From Bacteroides sp. (GTDB lineage: Bacteria; Bacteroidota; Bacteroidia; Bacteroidales; Bacteroidaceae): DNA of 64,000 bases. The position numbers were made by a program, and so were the translations under genes. The notes under the pieces are model-generated. The model had not been told where the DNA came from. It worked only from the letters and a program-made list of their open reading frames with translations, and ran no database searches. The stretch is from contig JAJBTC010000090.1 in NCBI GenBank assembly GCA_020861095.1, positions 1 through 64,000 of the forward strand, read 5' to 3'. Numbering within the stretch: the first letter of the stretch is position 1; each line of letters begins with the position of its first letter. Below, one piece after another: positions 30,517 to 40,223 of this stretch.

Positions 30517-31911
30517 TTAGTTGTCATACTGTTTTTTTCTACGATTTACTATTTTTTGATTCCAGATGTAAAGAAGAGCTCCGGTCAGGAGAGTGAGCAG
30601 ACTCATGAGGCTCATCCACATGACCGGTTGCGTTTTCCGAACAAAGGTACTCACATAATCCTCACGAACCAAATATACAATGGACCAAAGAATTAAAATT
30701 ATAAAAATGCAGGGAACTACCGGATAACCCCATGTCTTATAAGGTCTGGGGGCATCCGGGAAGCGTCTGCGGTGTACAAAGACCCCGGCCACCGTCAGCA
30801 TAGCGAAGAAGGAGAGCGTAATCCCCGTATATTTGGTAACCATCTCAAACGAATTGGTGATGATGAGCAACAGACTGATGAAAAACTGCACCCAGATGGC
30901 CACCGTAGGTATGCCTTTGGAGTTTTTCCGGGAAAGAGCCCGCAGGATGTAGGTATCTTCGCCCATTACCTGAGATACGCGGGGGCCCAGGAATACCATG
31001 GAGCTGATACTGGATACAAGCAGCAGAGCCACCATCATACCCATGAAATTGCCCAGAGTGGTTCCGAAAATATGTTGCGCGGCAATCAGTCCGACCTCTA
31101 CCTGCCCGGCCATAGCATCTACCGGAGTAGACAGCATAAAAACGGTATTGAGCAGGATATATAGGACGGTGACAATCAGTGTACTTATGAACAATGAACG
31201 GGGAATGGTACGTTGCGGATCACGTATCTCATTGGCCATGTAAGCAGAAGCGTTCCAGCCCGAATAGGCGTAATATACCCATACTAAGGAGACGGCAAAT
31301 CCGGTAGAAAAGATATCATCTAAAGAGAACGTTGAAAACGACGCGGAAAGATCCTGTTTCTGTGTAGGAAGGATAAAGCCACAGATGATAAAGCCAAGGA
31401 TCACCACTATCTTGAAGAAAGTAAAACAACGCTGTACGGCTCCGCCCATTTTCACATCGTAAGCATGCACCAGTGTCACCAATGCCAGCACGACAATAGC
31501 TACCCACATGGGATCCAATACCGGGAATACGCCTGCCATGTAATTGCTGAGCGCCATTGAGGCCAGTGCCACCGGAGCAGCAAAATCAACGATCAGGGAG
31601 GCCCATCCGGCCATAAATCCCAACACCGGATGATAGATCTCCCGCAGATAGTGGTACTCGCCTCCGGAACGGGGCATGGCGGCTCCCAATTCCCCATACA
31701 CCAGCGCGCCGCAAAGCGCGATCACTCCACCGAAGAGCCAGAGCAGAAGAATGGATACAAAGTTGGTGGTGGCGAGAAGCTGAAATCCCAGAGAAGTGAA
31801 TACCCCGGTACCGATCATATTGGCTATAACAAAGGCAGAAGCAGTTACCAGGCCGAATTTATAGGTGTCGTACTTGTTTTTATTCATGGTTTTTGTTTTA
31901 CAACCGTACAA
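30517..31911 (-). CDS. APC family amino acid permease
   Basis: About 12 TM; MIGTGVFTSLGF..GALVYGELGAAMPRSGGEYHYLREIYHP motif. Confidence 0.9.
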   Translation of the reverse strand: MYGCKTKTMNKNKYDTYKFGLVTASAFVIANMIGTGVFTSLGFQLLATTNFVSILLLWLFGGVIALCGALVYGELGAAMPRSGGEYHYLREIYHPVLGFMAGWASLIVDFAAPVALASMALSNYMAGVFPVLDPMWVAIVVLALVTLVHAYDVKMGGAVQRCFTFFKIVVILGFIICGFILPTQKQDLSASFSTFSLDDIFSTGFAVSLVWVYYAYSGWNASAYMANEIRDPQRTIPRSLFISTLIVTVLYILLNTVFMLSTPVDAMAGQVEVGLIAAQHIFGTTLGNFMGMMVALLLVSSISSMVFLGPRVSQVMGEDTYILRALSRKNSKGIPTVAIWVQFFISLLLIITNSFEMVTKYTGITLSFFAMLTVAGVFVHRRRFPDAPRPYKTWGYPVVPCIFIILILWSIVYLVREDYVSTFVRKTQPVMWMSLMSLLTLLTGALLYIWNQKIVNRRKKQYDN

Positions 31912-31956
31912 AAATACAATTTAATGAGTAACTTTGTCGAAATTTCATAATTAATT

Positions 31957-32379
31957 ATGTGGGTACTGCTGATTTGTCTGATCTTCATCGCTTTGGTGGC
32001 TCTGGGAGCCGGATATATCCATAACCGGGATCTGCAATGCAAAAGAGAACGGGGAGAGGAGACAGAGACCTCCCAGGTACAACAGCCGGACAGCGAATGC
32101 TGCGGCCAGCATGCAACGTGCGAAAAAGACAGCCTGCTGGCAGCCGTCAGCCAGGAGATAGAGTATTACGACGACGAAGAGCTGGATCGGTTTATCGGGT
32201 CCGGGGCAGACGAGTATTCGGAAGAGGATACCGAGATCTTCCGGGAAATATTCTATACCATGCGGGAAGAGGATGTTCCCGGGTGGATACGCAGCCTGCA
32301 GTTACGCGGGATCGCCTTGCCCGATGCCCTGAAAGACGAAGTGATACTGATTGTCGGAGAAAAACGAGCGCATGGATAA
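31957..32379 (+). CDS. hypothetical single-TM protein with SECCGQHATCEKDSL cysteine motif
   Basis: Intact ORF; TAACTTTG -7 box at 31929-31936. Confidence 0.7.
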   Translation: MWVLLICLIFIALVALGAGYIHNRDLQCKRERGEETETSQVQQPDSECCGQHATCEKDSLLAAVSQEIEYYDDEELDRFIGSGADEYSEEDTEIFREIFYTMREEDVPGWIRSLQLRGIALPDALKDEVILIVGEKRAHG

Positions 32380-32439
32380 CCGACTACACCTACACAAGTA
32401 CCCTGTTTACAGACCGGTACTTTTTCAGTAACCCCTATA

Positions 32440-33309
32440 ATGAGTTCCGGAATGGACATATTGTATTATTCTTTTTTTCAGCATGCCCTGATCGGTAGCC
32501 TACTGGCAAGTATCGCCTGCGGCATCATCGGTACCTACATCGTCACGCGCCGGCTGGTATTTATCAGCGGGGGCATCACCCATGCCTCTTTCGGAGGCAT
32601 CGGCATCGGTCTCTACACGGGCATTTCTCCCATTCTGGCTGCCGCTGTCTTTTCCGTATTGTCGGCCTTCGGGGTAGAATGGCTCAGCAAGAGAACCGAT
32701 ATGCGGGAAGATTCTGCCATTGCGGTTTTCTGGACCTTCGGTATGGCAGTGGGTATTATCTTCAGTTTCCTTGCACCTGGTTTTGCTCCGGACCTGTCTG
32801 CGTACCTGTTTGGTAATATCCTTACCATCTCTCCGGGAGATCTCTATCTGCTGGGAGGGCTGTCGGTGCTGTTGATCCTCTTTTTCAGCTTATATATACA
32901 TCCGATCATCTACATTGCTTTCGACCGGGAGTATGCCCGTTCACAGGGCATACCTGTCCTCTGGTTCGAATATGCATTGATCATGTTCATTGCCCTGACC
33001 ATCGTTGGCTGCCTGCGCATTGTAGGCATCGTATTGGTCATCTCCCTGCTCACCCTCCCGCAGATGACAGCCAATCTGTTTACCCATAGATTCACAACCA
33101 TCATCTTCAGTTCCATAGGGATCGGATACCTGAGCTGTATGGGAGGGCTCTGGTTTTCTTACCATCAGAAGATCCCTTCCGGAGCATCTATCATCTTCTT
33201 TTCCATTTTAATCTATGCCGTGTGCAAGATCGGGAAAAGTATGTATTATCTTTACGTGTCGAAAAGGAAGAAACAAATTCCTGCTCCGGACGGAACGATG
33301 AAAGGGTAA
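32440..33309 (+). CDS. ABC-3 family metal ABC transporter permease (ZnuB/TroC-like)
   Basis: SGGITHASFGGIGIGLYTG; VGIVLVISLLTLPQMTANLFT; multi-TM. Confidence 0.9.
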   Translation: MSSGMDILYYSFFQHALIGSLLASIACGIIGTYIVTRRLVFISGGITHASFGGIGIGLYTGISPILAAAVFSVLSAFGVEWLSKRTDMREDSAIAVFWTFGMAVGIIFSFLAPGFAPDLSAYLFGNILTISPGDLYLLGGLSVLLILFFSLYIHPIIYIAFDREYARSQGIPVLWFEYALIMFIALTIVGCLRIVGIVLVISLLTLPQMTANLFTHRFTTIIFSSIGIGYLSCMGGLWFSYHQKIPSGASIIFFSILIYAVCKIGKSMYYLYVSKRKKQIPAPDGTMKG

Positions 33310-33393
33310 AGGAATTGTTTCTTTACTTATCGGTGGGTACCCGGAAAGAAGGAACTAAGAATATAGATTTTACAACGATCATTCATCAGGAAT

Positions 33394-33816
33394 ATGTATA
33401 CGGAAATACAATCACCGGAACAATTGCGGGAGGCCGCAAAAACATTTATAAGCTCCATGGAGGAGAACACGGTATTTGCCTTCTACGGAAAAATGGGAGC
33501 GGGTAAGACCACCTTTATCAAAGCGATATGCGAAGAGCTGGGCGTGAGTGATCCTATCACTTCTCCTACGTTTGCCATTGTCAATGAATACCGTTCGGAC
33601 GAAACAGGCGAACTGATCTATCACTTTGATTTCTATCGGATCAAAAAACTGGAAGAGGTATACGACATGGGCTATGAAGATTACTTCTACAGCGGCGCGC
33701 TCTGTTTCATAGAATGGCCAGAACTGGTGGAGGAGTTATTGCCCGGCCATACGGTAAAAGTGACCATTGAGGAAAAAGAAAATGGCAACCGGTTCATCAC
33801 TACCGGTTCGCTGTAA
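33394..33816 (+). CDS. tsaE: tRNA (adenosine(37)-N6)-threonylcarbamoyltransferase complex ATPase TsaE
   Basis: [44 protein letters not shown]. Confidence 0.95.
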   Translation: MYTEIQSPEQLREAAKTFISSMEENTVFAFYGKMGAGKTTFIKAICEELGVSDPITSPTFAIVNEYRSDETGELIYHFDFYRIKKLEEVYDMGYEDYFYSGALCFIEWPELVEELLPGHTVKVTIEEKENGNRFITTGSL

Positions 33817-33890
33817 ATCCTCCTGAGATTAGTAGATGTTCACCATTTATTGTATACATGCTATTCCGGTAACTTGCAGAGACGAGAAAA

Positions 33891-34130
33891 GATTTACGAT
33901 TTGACTATGTACGATGTACGATTGAAAATACATGATATCACACAGTGGTAGAGACGCATATTTGCGTCTCAGCACGCCGAATGGGAAGGCCATAGCCCAT
34001 GTGGGATGCTTTTTTTATTGGACCTACACCGCTGAGATGTACGCTGTGCATCTCGTATGTTTGCATATAAAATGTTGCATATTGGGATTCAGAAAAATAT
34101 TCTTTCTGCAATTTCAATGGTAAATGGTAA
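33891..34130. repeat. repeat family member D (degenerate right arm)
   Basis: GATTTACGATTTGACTATGTACGATGTACGATTG left arm; GAGACGCATATTTGCGTCTC 33951-33970; GAGATGTACGCTGTGCATCTC 34034-34054; right end homologous to that at about 42.7 kb. Confidence 0.8.
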
Positions 34131-34228
34131 ATAGATACAGGCCTATACCACATCTTTATAACATGGCGTGATATGATATGTATAATCTATCAGGAACATT
34201 TACTTAATTACTATTTATTATAAAATTA

Positions 34229-34462
34229 ATGAAATTCCACTACATCATACAGGGCTTGTTTGTCTTGCTGGGACTGATCTCCCTATTGGCTTCGCTATGG
34301 AATGCAGATTGGTTTTTCACGGCCCGCAATACGCAGTTTGTTGTAGAGAATGTCGGAAGAAACAGAGCCCGGCTCTTCTACGGTGTACTGGGCTTCTTGC
34401 TGATAGGTATGGGTATTTTCTTCTTTTGCCAGACCATAGAGGCATATAGGGACCTACATTGA
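34229..34462 (+). CDS. small two-TM protein resembling the Imm17 (immunity protein 17) family
   Basis: 77 aa, IIQGLFVLLGLISLLASLWNADWFF..ARLFYGVLGFLLIGMGIFFF; resemblance recognised by eye only. Confidence 0.55.
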   Translation: MKFHYIIQGLFVLLGLISLLASLWNADWFFTARNTQFVVENVGRNRARLFYGVLGFLLIGMGIFFFCQTIEAYRDLH

Positions 34463-34640
34463 ACGGGGACTACCCTGTTTCGTGCCGTTGACCGGACCAC
34501 GGACATACATACAGGGAGCATGGAATGTCTTTTCCTGTCAGGGTTCCACCCCGCCTTATCCCAGATATCCCACGTAGTTCGCGTTTTATTCTCCTCTTTT
34601 CAGGTTGTTTTTCCTCTTTTCATACACAAATATAAATATG

Positions 34641-34707
34641 GAGACGCAAATATGCGTCTCTACAGGTATATGATAACCTGTATTGTCAAAATCGTACGTC
34701 ATAAATC
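34641..34707. repeat. repeat family remnant G (palindrome plus degenerate arm)
   Basis: GAGACGCAAATATGCGTCTC 34641-34660 and CAAAATCGTACGTCATAAATC 34687-34707. Confidence 0.65.
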
Positions 34708-34870
34708 TCTCTGCCGCTTCAAAAAGAAAAAACAACCTGAATCGCAGATCGACGAAGTTCAACAGACGGTTAGCAAAGCTAAAACAGTACCAAATAAAGA
34801 AATGAGCAACATGTAAACAGGCATTAAAAAATAAAAATGAAATTTTTCTTCAAAAAATCATCAGAGCCTA

Positions 34871-34901
34871 TTTGAACTATAATAGTATTTATTTAATTTT
34901 G
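34871..34901 (+). promoter_or_regulatory. Bacteroides-type promoter for fimbrillin-like gene
   Basis: TTTG (34871-34874) - N19 - TAATTTTG (34894-34901). Confidence 0.65.
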
Positions 34902-34957
34902 CATATCTATTTAACCCTGAATCTGTACAATGTGTTTAACCATTAAACTACAAAACA

Positions 34958-36820
34958 ATGAAAAACACATTGTTAATCCGCCTATTAGGTGGTATGGTGC
35001 TATATGCACTGATTTTACATTCTTGTGTAAATGACATTTCCGAAGAAAACCTGCCATTCGATGGTGAAGTTCCCATCCAGTTATCTACACATGCTTCCGG
35101 CACTACCGAACTGCCTCAGCAAGGATTCAGAGAGAATGATGCGATCGGCCTCTACGGATTGATCCATCCGAATACATTATCCGACGCCCGCTATCTGGAT
35201 AATGTAAAACTTACCTGCGATGCTTCATTGAATTTCATTCCGGAGAAAGAGATCTTTTTCCCCAAAGGAGAGGATAAGTGCGAACTGATCGCCTACTTCC
35301 CCTATCGGAAAGAGGGCATGGAAGCTGGTAAAAGCCAATTGGAAGTATCTGTCGGCTCCGATCAGGATACCGAAGAAAATTTTATTCTCTCCGATTTCCG
35401 CATGGCGCGGACAGACTATCAGACATTCAGCGATTCCCAGGTAAAACTCACATTCCAGCATATGGGATGTCTGCTGAAAATAAAGATTGTCAACGCTTCA
35501 GAGAACTCCAATACACTGACCTCCGAAGAGGATATCAAGGTTTATTTATATGGCTTTTACAGACAAGCCCTGTATGACCTGGATGAGAAAGAGTTTTCCG
35601 ACTGGGAATTACCGGAGAGGATCTCTCCCTTCGGAGAATGGACGCAGCAAGAGAAGCAACTCAGTGGAAAACAGGCCATCCTGATCCCTCAGCCTTTCCG
35701 GCAGGACGACCAGTACCTGACCCTTTCTATAGATGGGAAAATACATATCTGCCCTTTCCCAGAAGGTCTGAAACTGGAAAGCGGCAAGGTCTGCGAACTG
35801 ACGATCCGTTACAAACCGGAGGAAAGAGAGATCGGAGATGTGACCTGTGAAACAGAAGAATGGTCGGAAGGAACAAGCGGAGACAGCGAAACACAGGAGC
35901 TGACTCACCCGGTATACCTGAGCGACCTGCCTTTTGACAAATCGGGCGTTTGCCAGATCCTGTATCAGGGACGCCAGGTAGCCGAAGTATGCAAAGAGTT
36001 TATCCGCTGCGGGCAGGCAGAGGCTCAGGGGATTGTGGTGTATCCTGTAACGGAAGGGAAAAGCGACCTGACCCAGGGAAGGGTATTGCATCTGCTGGAT
36101 GTGCCAGAACCTGTACATGGAGGAACCCTCTCCTGGGACACCTCTTCCGGGCAATGTACGTATATTCCGGGGCAACGTCTGCCTATTCCTTATTTCTTTA
36201 TTGACTACGATGGCACTATCGTTCTCTCTTCACCCAAAAACGCGCAACCGGTAGTAATGGAACCTTTGCTGCTGGCAGATGAACGTCTCAACGAAAGTAT
36301 GCAGTATGCCCTGACGAAAATAGGCACCCGATACTGGATGCGGGACAACCTGAAAACGACCCGATACAACGAAGGTACACAGATACCTAAAAAGACAGAC
36401 TTTACTACGGAATCGGCAGGATACGGGATCGGAGCGGGAGATAATTACTTTTATAGTGAAGCGGCGGTTAAGACAGGGAAATTATGTCCCGCGGGATGGA
36501 GGATCCCCTCTACCAGTCAATGGGAGGAATTATTAGACTATCTGGATTGGGATGCTTCCTGGCTGAAGAATGGGATCTGGCATGAAGAACATTATCCGGC
36601 AACGGATCTGACCGGGTTCAATGGTCTTCCTGTGGGTCTTTTCTTAAAGACCTATACACATGAGAACCAAACAGTAGCCTACTGGTCTACCGGAGAATCA
36701 GAGACAGAGATCCCCGAATTTTCTTACTTCCTGATGCACAGTGAAAGAAAGGTGCAGGAAGGGATCAACAGGTCCGAAAAAGGACTGTCTGTCCGTTGTA
36801 TCCGGAACAACACATTCTAA
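34958..36820 (+). CDS. fimbrillin family (Mfa-like) lipoprotein with C-terminal FISUMP domain
   Basis: Lipobox ILHSCVND; fimbrillin-like N-terminal half; RYWMRDNLKTTRYNEG..LCPAGWRIPSTSQWEELLDYL..LPVGLF..YWSTGESE FISUMP signature. Confidence 0.8.
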   Translation: MKNTLLIRLLGGMVLYALILHSCVNDISEENLPFDGEVPIQLSTHASGTTELPQQGFRENDAIGLYGLIHPNTLSDARYLDNVKLTCDASLNFIPEKEIFFPKGEDKCELIAYFPYRKEGMEAGKSQLEVSVGSDQDTEENFILSDFRMARTDYQTFSDSQVKLTFQHMGCLLKIKIVNASENSNTLTSEEDIKVYLYGFYRQALYDLDEKEFSDWELPERISPFGEWTQQEKQLSGKQAILIPQPFRQDDQYLTLSIDGKIHICPFPEGLKLESGKVCELTIRYKPEEREIGDVTCETEEWSEGTSGDSETQELTHPVYLSDLPFDKSGVCQILYQGRQVAEVCKEFIRCGQAEAQGIVVYPVTEGKSDLTQGRVLHLLDVPEPVHGGTLSWDTSSGQCTYIPGQRLPIPYFFIDYDGTIVLSSPKNAQPVVMEPLLLADERLNESMQYALTKIGTRYWMRDNLKTTRYNEGTQIPKKTDFTTESAGYGIGAGDNYFYSEAAVKTGKLCPAGWRIPSTSQWEELLDYLDWDASWLKNGIWHEEHYPATDLTGFNGLPVGLFLKTYTHENQTVAYWSTGESETEIPEFSYFLMHSERKVQEGINRSEKGLSVRCIRNNTF

Positions 36821-36839
36821 CCCGTAACTTCCAGTTCAA

Positions 36840-36882
36840 TGCCTTCTTGTCCGCCATACCAACAAGTGCGGACAAGAGGGCA
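36840..36882. terminator. bidirectional terminator-like hairpin between convergent genes
   Basis: TGCCTTCTTGTCCGC..GCGGACAAGAGGGCA, 14 of 15 paired. Confidence 0.6.
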
Positions 36883-36927
36883 TTTCACGATTTTCGGGTA
36901 GATGATACGCTCGTTATGAATACCGGG

Positions 36928-37449
36928 TCAACCTTCATCTTCCGTAATAAAGCCTCTCAGGTAATCCGCGAAATCGGGCGACATAAAGTTTCCTTCATAA
37001 AGTTCACCGTTGACAAAAAAAGTAGGTGTACCTTCCACCTGATAATGCAGTCCCGACTCATAGTCCTGCTCTACTTTTGTACGGCACTTCTCACTTCCGA
37101 AGTCTTTTTCGAAACGAGGCATATCCAATTCCAGCTCTTCGGCATAACGAAGCAGGTAGGCATCGTCCAGTGCATCCTGATTTTCAAAAAGCATATCGTG
37201 CATTTCCCAGAACTTATCCTGCGCCGCCGCAGCCTCAGCAGCCAATGCGGCATGATAGGCATGCGCGTGCAGTTCTGTAAGTGGGAAATTGCGGAATACA
37301 AATTTAAGATTATTACCCAATTCTTTATGCAATTCTCTCACCATCTGGTACGCCTTTCTGCAAAAAGGACATTGATAATCTCCGTATTCGACCAACACGA
37401 TAGTAGAGTTGGGAGAACCGATCACATGATCTCTGTTATTTATTTCCAT
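36928..37449 (-). CDS. DsbA family / thioredoxin-fold protein
   Basis: LVEYGDYQCPFCRKAYQMV; EGTPTFFVNGELYEG; no signal peptide seen. Confidence 0.85.
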   Translation of the reverse strand: MEINNRDHVIGSPNSTIVLVEYGDYQCPFCRKAYQMVRELHKELGNNLKFVFRNFPLTELHAHAYHAALAAEAAAAQDKFWEMHDMLFENQDALDDAYLLRYAEELELDMPRFEKDFGSEKCRTKVEQDYESGLHYQVEGTPTFFVNGELYEGNFMSPDFADYLRGFITEDEG

Positions 37450-37741
37450 ATCTAAGTATATTTATTTGTTTTACATCAACAGTTCTGACAAACATCCGAT
37501 TCAGGAGTATCCCGTATGGAAGGATAACAACCCGCATCCTGTTTTGTTCCCTGTCTCAGGCTTGTTAAAATCTGCCGGCCAGATCCTCCGTTATCTGACA
37601 AAACACCTTTTACTATCCTTATCGAATATTGGATTTCCTTAATCCTTTTGCTACAACTCCCGGGATACTTTGTTGTTCTACGGAGTATAGACAAATGATT
37701 GTATTGTACTGTATTGTATTTCATTTCAGACAGACCGACCC

Positions 37742-38278
37742 ATGAAAAAAGAAACCTATATCCTTACCGCCTGTTCGCTGCTATTGTGCCTTGTGACGTT
37801 GTTGAGCAGTTGCCGTACCATTCCTAAAGGAGTAACAGCTGTAGAACCCTTCTATGTAGAAAGATACCTGGGCAAATGGTACGAAATAGCGCGACTCGAT
37901 TTCTCGTTCGAGAGAGACCTCAACAATGTAACGGCAGAATATACCCTGAACCCGGACAGTACCATTAAAGTCGTGAACCGCGGCTACAACTACAAGACTC
38001 AGGAATGGAAAGAGTCGGAAGGAAAAGCCCGGTTTGCCGAAGACCCCGACGAAGGGATGCTGGAAGTCAGCTTTTTCGGACCGTTCTATGCCGGATACAA
38101 TGTGATTGCCATTGACACGGACTATACCTACGCACTGGTAGCAGGAAAGAACCGGGACTATCTATGGATATTGTCACGTGAGAAAACAATCCCTCAGACT
38201 ATCCGGCAACAGTACCTGAACAAAGCAGAGCAACTGGGATTTCCCATCGACGAGCTGATCTGGGTACATCACGATTAG
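37742..38278 (+). CDS. lipocalin family lipoprotein (Blc-like)
   Basis: LLSSCRTIPKGVTAVEPFYVERYLGKWYEIARLDFSFE..NRDYLWILSRE. Confidence 0.92.
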   Translation: MKKETYILTACSLLLCLVTLLSSCRTIPKGVTAVEPFYVERYLGKWYEIARLDFSFERDLNNVTAEYTLNPDSTIKVVNRGYNYKTQEWKESEGKARFAEDPDEGMLEVSFFGPFYAGYNVIAIDTDYTYALVAGKNRDYLWILSREKTIPQTIRQQYLNKAEQLGFPIDELIWVHHD

Positions 38279-38311
38279 GAAAAAGGTATTCTGCCGGATA
38301 CAGCGGGAACA

Positions 38312-39310
38312 TCAGGCCTCTTCTTCCTCTTTCCTACTACCAGTTGCCGGAGTGGCAGTGTCTCCGGTAAGCAGATCCCGATAATGCGCGATCTCCTCTT
38401 TCACATCTTTCTCTACACGCGGATAGCGCAGGTGGAGTGTTTCCATTTGGGAAACAATAATTTCTCCCACGGCATAGCGCATAAACCATTTGTTGTCTGC
38501 CGGGATCACATACCAGGGTGCCACATCGGTAGAAGTGTGGGTAAGCACATCCGAATAGGCTTTCATATACTCTTCCCAGTGTCCACGCTCTTTGATATCG
38601 GATACAGAGAATTTCCAGTTCTTGGTCTCATCCTCGATGCGGGCCAGGAAGCGTAGTTTCTGTTCTTCGTTAGAAACGTTGAGAAAGAATTTCAGTACCA
38701 CTACACCATTTTCTGTCAGATACCGTTCGAATTCATTGATCTGTTGATAGCGGTTGCGCCAGAACTTAGGTGTAATGTCCTTCAGGGTACGTACCAGAGG
38801 AAGTTTGGTACCCAGCAGGATCTCGGGATGCACCCGGCTGATAAGTACATCTTCATAATGAGAGCGGTTGAATATGCCGATCCGTCCGCGTTCGGGAGCA
38901 GCTTTGTGGATGCGCCACAGGAAATCATGGTCCAGCTCTTCCGCGGAAGGTTGTTTGAACGAATAGACCTGACAGCCCTGCGGATTGACGCCCGACATCA
39001 CATGCTTGATGGTACCGTCTTTGCCTGCTCCATCCATAGCCTGGAAGATGAGCAGGACGGCATACCGGTCTTCGGCATACAGTTTGCTTTGCAGTTTACG
39101 GAGTTTCTTTACATTCGCTTGCAGCAATTTCTCACTCCCGGCTTGGGTCATCTGGCCCGTATAAGCGGGATCGAAAGAGGCTACCTTATGCTTTGCACCG
39201 GGAGTAGCGATCAGATTTCGGATCAGTTTTTTTCCATATTTATTTCTATTTACATGTGTGGTATGTTCTGAAAGGACAGTCTCCGGAAAAGAAACAGCCC
39301 CTGGAGGCAA
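38312..39310 (-). CDS. polyphosphate kinase 2 family protein
   Basis: FQAMDGAGKDGTIKHVMSGVNPQGCQVYSFKQPS; IGIFNRSHYEDVLISRVHPE. Confidence 0.93.
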   Translation of the reverse strand: MPPGAVSFPETVLSEHTTHVNRNKYGKKLIRNLIATPGAKHKVASFDPAYTGQMTQAGSEKLLQANVKKLRKLQSKLYAEDRYAVLLIFQAMDGAGKDGTIKHVMSGVNPQGCQVYSFKQPSAEELDHDFLWRIHKAAPERGRIGIFNRSHYEDVLISRVHPEILLGTKLPLVRTLKDITPKFWRNRYQQINEFERYLTENGVVVLKFFLNVSNEEQKLRFLARIEDETKNWKFSVSDIKERGHWEEYMKAYSDVLTHTSTDVAPWYVIPADNKWFMRYAVGEIIVSQMETLHLRYPRVEKDVKEEIAHYRDLLTGDTATPATGSRKEEEEA

Positions 39311-39314
39311 AAGT

Positions 39315-40223
39315 TTACGTACATTTTTCCCGGTTCTTATACCGGGTGGTATAGAGATGATGGATCATTCCGTCTACCAATCCCAGCTTGGGTACAAAAA
39401 TATGTTCCGCTTTCAATATCCGTGCCGCAGTCACATACAACTCCAGAGCCGGTACAATCACATCTGCCCGATAGGCATTGAGCCGGTAGTTGAGCATACG
39501 CTCTTCGTACGACATACTTTGGAGAGCTTCGTGCAACACACGCAGTTCGATGTAGTTCACCGGATCACGCCCTTGCTTGCCGATCAGTTTATAGGCTTTG
39601 TTGATGTTGCCCCCGGAGGCGATGATGCTCAGAGGAGCATACGTGCGGTAGGCCTCTTCCAGCCATTGGGTAAAGTGTACCTGCTCCGCCGCAGTGACTG
39701 CTCCGGCCAGCATACGTACCGTACCAATCTGGAAAGAGTGAGCCTCCACATTCTGGTGCCTGCTGTGTATGATGACCTCGGTGCTGCCCCCGCCGACATC
39801 CATAAACAGGTAGTTGCCCGAAGGATCATCTACCGAGGAAAGACCGCCGGCCTCCAGAATGATCTCCGCTTCTTTCATTCCGGAAATGATCTGTATAGGT
39901 ATGCCGCAACCGTCATGAATGGCCTGGATCAGTTCCCTGCCGTTCTGCGCGTCGCGCATGGCGCTGGTCGCATACGCCAGAAAAGACTCTACCTGATAGG
40001 CTTTCATCACGTAAGAAAATCCCCGGAGCGCATCGGACAGGCGAGTGCTTTTTCCCTTGCTGATCTTTCCTTTGGAGAAGACATCTTCTCCCAGCCGGAC
40101 AGGCACACGCAGAAAGGCGACTTTCTTAAATTCTTCCAGGCCATTCCGGTTATCTATATTCTGTACCATCAGACGGATGGCATTACTTCCGATGTCAATA
40201 GCTGCCAGGGTATCAGTGCGCAT
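39315..40223 (-). CDS. Ppx/GppA family exopolyphosphatase
   Basis: AAIDIGSNAIRLMV; YLFMDVGGGSTEVI; overlaps ppk1 by 11 nt. Confidence 0.93.
   Translation of the reverse strand: MRTDTLAAIDIGSNAIRLMVQNIDNRNGLEEFKKVAFLRVPVRLGEDVFSKGKISKGKSTRLSDALRGFSYVMKAYQVESFLAYATSAMRDAQNGRELIQAIHDGCGIPIQIISGMKEAEIILEAGGLSSVDDPSGNYLFMDVGGGSTEVIIHSRHQNVEAHSFQIGTVRMLAGAVTAAEQVHFTQWLEEAYRTYAPLSIIASGGNINKAYKLIGKQGRDPVNYIELRVLHEALQSMSYEERMLNYRLNAYRADVIVPALELYVTAARILKAEHIFVPKLGLVDGMIHHLYTTRYKNREKCT

Noticed and set aside
29569-30696. 375-aa plus-strand ORF antisense to the lipoprotein gene
   Set aside because: The minus strand has the coherent lipoprotein sequence; the plus-strand translation looks non-protein-like
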